From positions 186,001 through 250,000 of the forward strand of contig JAOTOM010004277.1 of assembly GCA_034440615.1 (NCBI GenBank): DNA of 64,000 nt. Reading direction: 5' to 3'. A program made the translations under genes and the position numbers. The number at the start of each line of letters is the position of its first letter. Within the stretch, counting starts at the first letter, position 1. Of the stretch, positions 12,701 through 24,700 are shown one piece after another. The notes below the pieces were generated by a model. It worked only from the letters and a program-made list of their open reading frames with translations, made no database searches and was not told the origin of the DNA. The stretch comes from Ashinkailepas kermadecensis (Eukaryota; Arthropoda; Thecostraca; Neolepadidae).

Positions 12701-15700
12701 GAACCCACGGCTTGTGGGCGACGAGTGCTACACACCCGGAGACTGCACAGCTGTAGCTTCAGCAGCGTACCGTCGATCCGGTGTGGAGTGGACACCGAAG
12801 CAGCGAGAGTGTCGGCGGCTCTGAATGGTAGCGCCCTTCCCCCGGCCAAAGTCCGGCCTGGACTGCGGTCCCGCAGGGGAGGACTGCGCGTGGCTGTTGG
12901 ACATCGATTGGCGCTCGTGTGTGGCCTCGACGGCGAACAACAAAGATACGCTTTTTGCGTAACGCCTTTGTGTGGCCTATTGGACACTGGCATAGGAGAG
13001 ATGTAATTGAGAGGGTGCTATCTTGGTCCAGTGTCCGCTGTAGCCAGCTATTAGCATAAAGTCATCAATATTTATGGCTTTATAAACGTCACAGGGGCAT
13101 TCTGACATCAGCTTATCAACGGGAGATACCATAGGAAGAGAAAACCCTAACACGCGCGATATCCTAAATTATATAGACACTATCAATTCCATTGTGATGC
13201 TATGACCAATTGCATGAGCATCACGTTAACCGAAGGTCGGTACTGAATCCACCATCAGGCGCACCTGCTACTAGTATAATTCCCAATTTATGAGCATGTT
13301 TTAAGACATAGAAGTAAGTAGGTCCAAGGCCACCAAAAAAAAACAGAGAGCCAACCCTGAAGGGAACTGCACAGTGCACACCTACTGGCATGCATCTCAC
13401 GACATCCCCACATCCACCCACAATTCTCCCATGTTGCACAGCACAACAAGATACCTATGTCATATATCCATGCTATATTTAAATACATTCAATGCGAGGC
13501 TCCCCACTACATCAGTAGGCAGCCTATTCCATTAATCAGCCACACTGACTGCAAACCTGTCGGCATTTAATTGTCATACACCTCGACTTGTTTAACCTGA
13601 ATTGATGATCCCTATGTTCCATGTAATTCATAAGTTCTGTGTGACCAATGAAATCGATGCGCCCTGAAGCCCAGAGTCCCTAAGGTGAAGAGCATGTTTC
13701 GGATTGACCTTATCGGATTGACCCTTTTGCTATGTTAAGCACATCGAAATCATATAATCGAAATTTTCTATGCTTGAGTGTGTACATATATAATGTCATA
13801 GCACGATACTGTTAGAAATTAGATATGAAGACTTCATGAAGACACGTCACGAATCACGATGTCGATACTTCGTTGGGAGGGATGTCGATTCGGTGCTTAG
13901 AAGATGGTATATTCCACCCTATTTCACGAATAATTTATCACGGTGTTAAAGTCTCCAAACAACAGTTGCATGCCATGCAGTCTCTGACATCTCTTCCTGC
14001 ATCAACCTATCTGGTTCTTTTCTTTGCCCACGGTACATTCTACTTCGTCCCCCATGACCTGCCTAGCTTCCATGTCCCTGCACAGCTGAGCAGGGGTCCC
14101 TGGTGCCTACCACCTAGTAGCTCCACTCATGGGTGTTTTTTTTTTGGGGGGGGGGGCAAAATACATGATGGAAATTGGCAAGCCCAAATGGATTAGAGGG
14201 CACACTCCACAGGGTTACATGTTAAAAATTGAAATTATTGGGGGGCAAAGCCAACATTGAGGATGCATTTGCCCCCTTAAAAGTATGTAAAACAGCACCA
14301 CTGGTTCCACTCCCTGCTTGTCAAGATAAACCCCATCAAAACATGAAGTTTCCCAATCTCCGTATCTGTTGTCGCGAATGGCATTGAGTATGTGGATGGA
14401 CTGTGGACCCAGATAGTGCGTTGCCGTTCTGAAATGAAAAGCGTGTTGACGTGTATATTTGGGAAGTGCATCAGTCGATGCACGAGGGAAGAACGTGTTA
14501 ACAACTGAAGTCCTTAGTTCGTTTTGTGTAGTGCCTGCGCGAAGACCACAAGAGGGTCGGGATGGAAGTGGCTGGAGGTACCGATGTTATGGTGTCACGT
14601 GTTCACGGAGCCGTGCCCAGAAAACGACTGGAAAACATTCGGCCGATGCAGCATTCGAAACCACCAAGACTACCGTTTACTGCCCATTGCGGCGAAAATC
14701 TCATCAGTCGGGTTCGAGCGAACCGCGAAGAAGAAGACAGCAATGGAATTCGGCCTGCCTAGAATTATCGAGCTTGTCGAGCAACACGACATGTATGATT
14801 GGTTTTGTCGGACAAGTAAGTGAAGCTGGCTGTGTTTCGTCGAACAAGTCTGACTGCGTCCGATAAATCAATTAATCATTCAATGAAGTTAACTGGTTCG
14901 TAGTTGCATTGCCTGTCATTCATTAATTCAGTTCCATGCCTGTCATTCTACATTATTCATTCATGTGCATCATGTTGGTTGGTTATTTGGGCTTAGGGGC
15001 GCATCGACTGCGTTCGTCATACAGCGCCCATCATGTGCAGCATGTAAGTGGTGCATTTGGGTAGCGATTATCTCGTTCTTGTTTCTTTGTTCTGCAAAGA
15101 ACGAGTGCATCAAAGCAAAAGCTCATATGTCATTGTCTAATGGGTGATGTTGCATGTTTGTGGGTGATTATGAGCCTAAGTGTCGGCAGGTTATTGATTT
15201 ATCAATTGCTATTTGGGATCATTCACTTAATTTTAGCTGCTTTGCCTTTTTCATTTGTTGAGTATTTCGAGGTTATTTTAGCCCAATATCTGATAATTCA
15301 ATGTCAGTTTTTACCATGGAACATGTTGCAATAGCGCATGACCTCTGCAGTCGATGCGCCCCTAAACCCCTAAGTTTCTTGCTCCGTTATAACGTTATAG
15401 GTGACGTAAAGAACGTGACCTGATCTGAGCCGTTTTTAATTTTGTCGATAATGCGACTTACGATGTGTCGATTGCATCATAAGACACGACAGCTTTAGTT
15501 GTATGTAACTTGTAGTTTTCGTTTTATTATATTATGGATTAATTGAACAATTCTCTTTCTCAGAATCGAATTTTGACGCGACTTGGAAGGTCAATCAATA
15601 ACATAAGTGATACAAATGATATGTCAATCGTGAGATCTTGTCACAAGCGACACCTTTGTCTTTATTCGGTTTTTAAGGGCGATCCGTTTGGAAAAGCTAT

Positions 15701-18700
15701 AAAGCTGGACTATATCCTGCATCCATCACTGGCGAAGGTGTCAAAATGGTGCCCGTCAGCCAGAACTATTTGCTGTTATTCGTGCAGATTATTTCCATGT
15801 AATTGTGTGAGTTTTGCGACCGTTTTTTTTCACCGTTGCTCTAAACTGTATGCATAAAGAAAGCTCATAGTGCATATCTGGTGTTTTTTGGGGTTCTATT
15901 CTCGCTCATCCAACCTATTATGTATGGTCATCCACAGTGTTAAAGTAGTGGTTTTTCGTTAGGCGTGGGATATCGAAGCAAGTACAGTAGGATGTAGAAA
16001 TATGTTATGGAAGCATGCCAATTAAAATATCGTTTCAGTTCTTCAAGCTCCATTTGAGCCAATAGTGCGCTCATCAGTGCATGTTTTTGGTTTAATTTTG
16101 GAGACACCTAATAATATATGGATACCTATGTTAACAATGACGATTGCAATGCCATGTTATCAGCAGATCGCATTGTTTAGCACACCAAATCATAGATAAT
16201 CTCTGTATCTGGAATTGTGTCACGAGATGCTTGTGTAATCATTCCGTAATTATGAGCAAAAGCATGCTACTTATCCGCGAAATACTCTTAGGAACGAGTC
16301 ATGGAGACTTCATAAGCACACATCAACAAGCGCGATGTCGATACGTCCTTGGAAAGAATGTGTATTCAGTGCTCAGAAAGTGGTATATTCCATCCTATTT
16401 CACGAATAGTTTATCGCTGGTCGTCCATGCACCCAGTTTGTTATGAATGTCTGCATCTAGAACTAACACAAAATAGGTGAGTCGATGGCTGGTGGATTTT
16501 TCCTCGTTTTTCTTATATGTTAGAGGCGAGTTAGCGTGGACTTGGCTCCGATTGGTTTGATCGACTTCACTCGTGCGGCCGTGCCCGATCTCACTCAGCG
16601 CCATGGAACGCCAAAAGCTCGTATATGTGTACAGTCGTCATGTTACACAAAAAGCAAAACCTAATGGTAGATTTGCTGGCATTTTTACATTTAACCTATG
16701 AAACCAATGCTGTACGTTAACTGGCATTTCGAATCCGGTCAACAGCCGAGGCTTTTTGGTGGTGTTGCCGTGCATGTGCTGATGCAGATATCATATTTGT
16801 TGCGGATGTGCATTTTCTTCGGTTTTCCATTCTCATTTGTATTTCTTACCTGGATCCCTCATACATCCTTTTGCATTACCTATGCGTGGAATATGGCGTA
16901 AATGGAACGGTTTCACTAATTATTTGCAGTGTACGTGCCATGGACATAATAACTCCTTGTACAACTATGACAACTATTGAATAGGCTTGCTCTGTTCTCG
17001 AAATATAGAAGAAATTGGCAGAAGGGTATGATTACATTATGTGATCATGTGCTCTACGGCGTGGCTCATTGTTTTATCGAAATTTATTGCGTACGTTTGC
17101 TGGGGTGGTTGTATTTAGCAGGGTGCTATGCCAAGCAAGGCTCATTACTTGGGCCCTAACCTTACCACCTGATCTGGGAATTTCAATTGAAAGAGTAAGT
17201 TAATTAAGAATATAATTTGCTGGGAGTGTATTGACACAACTGCTCCGTTGTCAAGCCGAAAACTTCATTTTGTGTTCGTTTGTAGGCGAGCTGTGGACGT
17301 GCGTTGCGCGGAAACCTGACGAACATCTTCTCCTTTGTTCTTTTCCATGTATCTGAAGACAACCTTCAGCTCATTCATTTGCTGCTACTGACCTATGTTT
17401 TGTCACCAAATCATTTATTTTGCGCCATGGCATAACTAATCGCGCCAAAATAGATTCACCCCAGTTTGGTGCGTCTGGTTCCGTGACCGGAGATTCCGGG
17501 TTGGGTCTGGACTCCCTGGTTGGGTACCCTGCTAATGTTAGGTTGTCATTTTCCCTATTCAATCTGAGAATATGTCTTGAAATAAGGACTTCGATCCCCT
17601 GGCTTCGTGATAGATCTCCAGCCCTGTCTGCTTCTCTCGAATTATCATCATTTCACGGTTTCCATGTCGTATCTCGCCCTAGCCAGATCCTCAGCCTTGT
17701 CCCACCTGAAAGGCGACGCACCGCTGCATCATGCACTCGCCACAAATGATACGTCGTGCCTGTGGTCACAACACACATGAATAACCTTACTGCTGTAAAT
17801 ATCCGTGTCGGCGTCAACAAGGAGTACTTGAGATTGATTTATGTGGTATGAGGACACGTCAATGCTGGAAATACATTCATATCCCATCTGTTTTCAGAAT
17901 GCACCGGTCTCCTGCAGGCCCAGGCGGCTGAGATCAGGTCTAAGGAGATCAACTGGCTGTCGTACCTCCAGTGAGTAGAACTGCCGTCAGCAGTGCTCGC
18001 TGGTGGTAGTTATTTCCTGGCGTGTTCGGAAGGCAGGTGTCTGGCAAAATGTTTGATGTCGTGTGTTGTGAAGGTGTCTGTGTCTTAAGATGTGATTTCA
18101 CGAGAGGTAGAAAATAGCTGAATTAATACGTCAACTAAGTCTATCTGGCGTGATATCAGAAGTGTTTTTTAGGTTGTTGTCATGTTATTTTTTAAGTTTT
18201 CATACACTGGTTACTATTTTAATGGAGCTCAAGGGTCGTCAGCGATACGTCAGGGGCTTGTTCTGTAGCTCTATGAACCTCAACTAAATCTAACTTGATG
18301 TTCGTCAACTAGACTAATCTGAGGAAGGTTTGTGCTATGCTAAAAACATCTGATTGTTTGGCAACTAAATTTAGAATGTTGTTGGTCAGCAAAATTTACT
18401 ATTTCGATAGTTATCATTTATTTTCATTGTAACTGACTGAATGGATTATATTATCTCATTTCCATAGCGCGAAGCTTGAGTATGTGCGATTCAGTGAAGT
18501 TAGTCGAACCATGGAATACACCTCATACATTTATATATCATACATCTATGTACTTATTTTTGTTTAATGCTAGATACTTCCGTATACGTTTGAAGCAGCA
18601 TCAGCCGACTCCTCACGAGACACCACGCCACGCTACCCTACGAAGCGGTACACCGTGTGACGTCACAGTCGAATTACGTCACCCCGCGTCACGTTGCGCC

Positions 18701-21700
18701 ACGGCACGCTGCGGTCCGGTACACCGTATGACGTCATAATTTCGTCACGTCACCCCGCGTCACGTTGCGCCATGGCACGCTGCGGTCCGGTACACCGTAT
18801 GACGTCATAATTTCGTCACGTCACCTCGCGTCACGTTGCGCCATGGCACGCTGCGGTCCGGTACACCGTATGACGTCATAATTTCGTCACGTCACCTCGC
18901 GTCACGTTGCGCCACGGCACGCTGCGGTCCGGTACACCGTATGACGTCATAATTTCGTCACGTCACCTCGCGTCACGTTGCGCCACGCCGTGGTGTGAGG
19001 GTAGACACTTGCCCTCTCATCAGGTCGCAGATGATCAGTCAGGAGGACTACAACTTCATCGTTGCCTACGGCAATGTGCTGAGCGACTCCAAGAAGCGTA
19101 ACGCGCTGGTGCAGGAACATAGTCATCAGTGTGCCAAGACGTTCTTCAACCTGCTCGGACACATCTGCAAGGACCAGACGGTCCAATACCTGCTGGTGCT
19201 TATTGAGGATATGCTCTCGGTATGTCACACAACGGCAAAAGTGAGGGGAAACGTGGACTGTGTACCTTACGACTGGAGGAGGCAGAGCGGGGTGGGGATG
19301 TACTTCATGCCTGGAAAACAGGGGCTGGACGGGAACTGTGTAGCTGACGGTTGGCGAATGGCGATGGACTGAGTTCTTGTGCGTGGTAGGCACTGCTATC
19401 AATGCACCGAAACAGTAGCATTACGCCGTAACGTATTTGTTGATATGCAATTCACCTTCCATATTATTTTACCTCTACGCATATTTTATGGGATAAAACG
19501 TGATTAATGGACTATAGAGAAAGTTGGTATGTATAAAAAAAAAGGTGAACAAAACACTGGTCATTGGCAGTATAGATCTCATGCTCATGTCATGCTCGAT
19601 GACCAGTTATCGGTGTTCTGAGCTCGCCTCTGGTCACCAGGACAAAGAGAACGGCCGGGTGTTTCGCGACTACGCGCGCCGTAAGCGCGAGAGTGTGTGG
19701 GCACCGTTCCTGAACCTGCTGAACCGTCCGGACGACATCAGCGTCAACCTGACCGCCTGGATCGTGGCGCGACTCGCCTGCGACGGCGGCGAGCTGATGG
19801 CCGGCTCTGACCTGCAGCTCTACTGCACCTGGCTCAAGGACCAGCTACAGAAAACGGTCAGTCGCCGATAAACCTGCAGCTCTGCCGCACCTGGCTCAAA
19901 GACCAGGTCCAGAAAACGGTCAGTCGCCGATAAACCTGCAGCTCTGCCGCACCTGGCTCAAAGACCAGGTCCAGAAAACGGTCAGTCGCCGATAAACCTG
20001 CAGCTCTTTCGCACCTCTAGCTCAAACGTCAGCTCTGGAAGACGGCCAGTCACGGGGAAACCTGCACCTGGCTCAGTCAAGGAACAGCTCCGGAAAAGGT
20101 CAGTCACTGGGAAACTTGCAGCTCTACCGCACCCGGCTCAAAAACCGACCATATCCGGAAATTGGTCAGTCACGGATACACCTGCAGCTCTATCGCACCT
20201 GGCTCAGGGACCAGCTCCAGAAAACGGTCATTCGCGAGTAAACCTGCAGCTCTACCGCACCTGGCTCCTCGATGTCCTGTTATTGCAATTACTTTATTGA
20301 TGCGTCTGTATTATATTGCTGCATCGACTCGTCTATGCTAAAGCGACCTAACTGACGTCTCCGTATTGTGACTTCCTGCGACTCGTCCATGCTGTCACTC
20401 GGCCAGCCACTCCTGCACGCTGCACACTGGCCACTCTGTGGCACACTGCAAGCACCCGTATTCGTCCGAGTGGCAGGAGTACAATGATTCGGGTGCGCGG
20501 CCTGTCCAGATGCGCGCCTTCAGCAGTGACGCCTACGTACCCTTCTTCGAAACAGCTGGTGAAGTCGCGTGTGGTGGACTTCACCTTGGTTAAGTCGCGT
20601 GTGAAGCTTAAGGAAGATCTTGAAGATTGTCGACTGTGCTTACGTCAATGACCTGATGAGCAATGCCACTGTCAATATTGAGATATATTGATATTTGATG
20701 CATGAATACATTAGATAAGCTCAACAGCAACAAGATGTTCCAATTACTGCACTGACTGTTCTGCAGCGTCACTACCGTGCTGACTGCTCTGTGACGTCAC
20801 TACCGCACTGTCTGTTCTGTGTCACTTTCATATTGATTGCTCTGTGGCGTCACTACCGTACTGTCTGTCTGTGGTGTCACTACCGTACTGACTGCTCCGT
20901 ATTGTGCTCCTCGGCCTGGTCACAGGACAACCAGTACCTGCCGACGGTGGTTCGCTGTCTGCAGCTGCTGCTGCGTATCGACGAGTACCGGTACGCGTTC
21001 TTGCACGTGGACGGTGTGGCGACCATGCTGGCCGTCCTCTCGTCCGGCGTCAACTTTCAATCGCAGTATCAGCTGGTGTTCTGCCTCTGGGTGCTCACCT
21101 TCAACGAGGAGATCGCCGAGGAAATGAGCAAGTGAGGGCGTGTGGCAGCAGAAGACTTACCGTTTCTGTAGTAGTGACAGGCCTGTGAACGCTTGGGACA
21201 GTTTATGTGATAGCTGTGCTGTGCTGTCACCACAATATCTGAATAGCATCTGCCCTCAGAGGGTGGACACTACTCAACCATAGACACACACTTAGCATGT
21301 CTTGCAGCTAGCATCGACTTGTGCGTAGACCAAGCCTGCGCTGTTGAGCGGTCTGGCGTCGGTACAAATGGCTTGTGTGATGTGCTCCTTCTGTCCGAAG
21401 AGACGACCACGGGTGGGATGTGCTCGATGTACGGATGTGAAGGTGTCCGGTGGCTGTATCACCGATGGTGGTGTGGCTCTGCCTGCAGGTACAGTCTTAT
21501 CCCGATGCTGTCTGACATTCTGATCGACACGGAGAAGGAGAAGGTGGTGCGCATGTGCATCGCTACATTCCGGGTGCGTGCTTCTCCACTCACCACTGGC
21601 ATTGCGCTGTGTCGAGTTCTCACGTTTCCACTGCGTATCTCCCGACTGGCCTGTTGCCAACTACCCGACGCTCATCTGTGACGTGTCGACAAACCACCGT

Positions 21701-24700
21701 CATGTGTCGAGTTTAGTTTTCGGCTTAGCTGTTGTGTGCCGGCGTGTAGCTTTGCAGCAATGCCAAACATTGAGGCACCTTGAAGGGAGTTCATTTCCAG
21801 TTCCATTCATGTATTATATTTTCGGCGCGGCATCCATTAGCTATGGTTATGGTTGCCTTCATCCATCCACACCCCGGCGGGACTCGATTGACACCGCCGG
21901 CGTCTCTGACTCTTGTCTACATCCACGACCACCACTTTCGTGCGAGGTGAACGGAGGTGAAGACAGTGATAATGGGATGGCTGTGTATGGCTCATTGCGT
22001 CTGTCCCACAATTTTTAGTCATGTCATTCCTCTCTCAATCATGTTCCGCCTGTCTCGGTCCTGTCCCGCTGGTCTTGGTCCTGGTCCGCCGACCTCGGTC
22101 TTGACACGCCCGTCTCGGTGCTGACTTGCCCGTCTCGGTCTTGACTGGCCCGTCCCGGTCCTGGTTCGTCCGTCTCGGTCATGACTCTCCAGTCCCGGTC
22201 ATGACTCCCGTCCCGGTCCTGACTCTCCAGTCCCGGTCATGACTCTCCAGTCCCGGTCATGACTCTCCAGTCTCGGTCATGACTCCCGTCCCGGTCCTGA
22301 CTCGCCCGTATCTGTCCTGACTCGCCCGTATCGGTCCTGACTCTCCAGTCCCGATCATGACTCCCGTCCCGGTCCTGACTCGCCCGTATCGGTCCTGACT
22401 CTCCAGTCCCGGTCATGACTCCCGTCCCGGTCCTGACTCTCCAGTCCCGGTCATGACTCTCCAGTCCCGGTCATGACTCCCGTCCCGGTCCTGACTCGCC
22501 CGTATCGGTCCTGACTCCAGTCCCGGTCATGACTCCCGTCCCGGTCCTGACTCTCCCGTCCCGGTCCTGACTAGCCCGTCTCGGTCCTGACTCTCCAGTC
22601 CCGGCCATGACTCCCGTCCCGGTCCTGGCTCTCCCGTCCCGGTCATGACTCCCGTCCCGGTCCTGACTCGCCCGTATCGGTCCTGACTCTCCAGTCCCGG
22701 TCATGACTCCCGTATCGGTCCTGACTCTCTCGTCCCGGTCCTGACTAGCCCGTCCCGGTCCTGACTAGCCCGTCCCGGTCCTGACTAGCCCGTCCCGGTC
22801 ATGACTCCCGTCCCGGTCCTGACTCGCCCGTCTCGGTCATGACTCTCCCATCTCGGTCCTTACCCACTCGTCTCGATCCTTCCCCACCCGTCTCAGTTAT
22901 TCCCCACCCGTCTGAGTCATTTCCCGCTCTGCCTGGCTCAGCCAACTCTGACCAGGTGCACCGTTGCTGGCAGAACCTTGTGGACAAGGTGAAGAACAAA
23001 GTGCTGGCACGAGAGAACGCCATCCAGATGGTGCAGTGCAAGGTCTTACGGCATTTAGAGTTGATCAGCCAGCGATACAACGCTGACGAGGACCTGCGAG
23101 CCGACGCCGAGTACCTCACGGACAAGCTCACCCTCAGCGTGCACGATCTCAAGTGTGTTGCTCACCGCGCAATGTCTAACTTCGACCAGTATCTAACTAG
23201 AGGACCATCACTATATTATTTGTAAACATAGCTATGGGCGCAAATGACTACGTCGAGTGTCATTGTTCGCCATGACGGTGGGTTCGGCCTGAAATGTGAA
23301 GTATTATAGACGACGTCGCTAGCGAAATGTTCGGCTTGTCCTCTGTATACATGTGAGTATATCTCCGTGGTGCAAACGTTGTGTGCTAGTGAAGAAGCAC
23401 GGTGTTCTATGAATCCCATCTTTACATTGTAGATGATCTACTCTGATACTGTGTTTACAGTAATGTTGAATCCATATTGTTTTGTTGACTGTTGTATGCA
23501 GGAAGGTCCCATGCCCTATTGCAGCTCAGTTTTGAGTATGAGAAAACTCAGGAGTGATGCGTCGATTCACATATCTCCCAGCAATGCCCGTCACTGACCT
23601 AGTCTATATCTGTGTGGTGTCTTCACCTCGTTTTATCCAGGACACCAGTTGTATGTCCGTCCGCGGGTCACTTAGCCGATAATTTGGCGTAGCTGGACTG
23701 ACCCGCTGCTGGTTAGTCGCCTAATGTTATTAACCGCGGCCGCTGGTTGCAGCTCCCTGGACGAGTACAGCACGGAGGTCAAGTCGGGCCGACTGGAGTG
23801 GTCACTGGTCCATAAGTCCGATAAGTTCTGGCGCGAGAACGCCGAGCATCTCAACGACAACAACTACCAGCTGCTCAAGATGCTGGTGGGTGCGCCGCCT
23901 GGTAGTCAGCGCTATTCTGGCCCTTGACTGTGTTAGTTAAGCAGCACTGTTGTACTATGCAGGTCGGCCTGTCGCTGCTCTATTGGTTATCTACAGCACG
24001 TCTGGCTAAACGGCGAGAATGAACTGTGCTGGTTAGAATATTCCGCACCACTGTCGGCAGCTCTTATTATCATTTGTCACGTGCATGACTGGTTGCATTC
24101 TGTCAAGACAAGATGAAGGATTAAGTTCCAGTAATTACAACGGTCATGCCATATCGCACCCCGGTATGGAGTGCTGGATGCCTTTAGCGGCTGTTGATCA
24201 TCGGTCTCTGACGCGGCTGTTGCTGCTCCACAGATTCACCTTATTCAGACCTCCAAGGACCCCCTCGTTGTCAGTGTTGCCTGCCACGACATCGGGGAAT
24301 ACGTTCGACACTACCCCAGGGGAAAACGGTACGTACATCCGAGACAGTTCCTCAAGGGAAAACGGTACGTGCGTCTGGGACAGTGTCCCAGAGGAAAACG
24401 GTGCGTGCGACTGAGACAGTGCCTCAGGTGAAAACGGTATGTCCAAGCAGTGTCCTGAAATTCTGAAGTTTGAGTGGAGACCTTCACTTAATGACAATTG
24501 TTTGATGTCACTTCCGTTCATTTTGACATTAGGTTCCACTTATGCTATTTTAGTCCAGTTTTTATGAGTGAGCCTTGGGTGGGTCTTTAAAGGGGTTCGT
24601 GACCTATGGCAGCAGTACTGTCCACTGGTAAAGGCAGCATGTACACTATTGGCATCATCCCCGTCATGAAACAATCAACAAGGGTCATAGAAAGTCACTC

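Noticed and set aside
12598..13006. GC-rich open frames on both strands
   Set aside because: No family resemblance, no consistent splice sites, and frames open on both strands, as expected from base composition.
14459..14866. Overlapping open frames with a strong donor at 14817
   Set aside because: No recognised domain, and ATP6V1H exon 1 joins exon 2 in phase without it. Kept only as an unexplained stretch.
22035..22925. CRISPR-like array
   Set aside because: Units are contiguous with no unique spacers, and the context is an intron of an animal gene.
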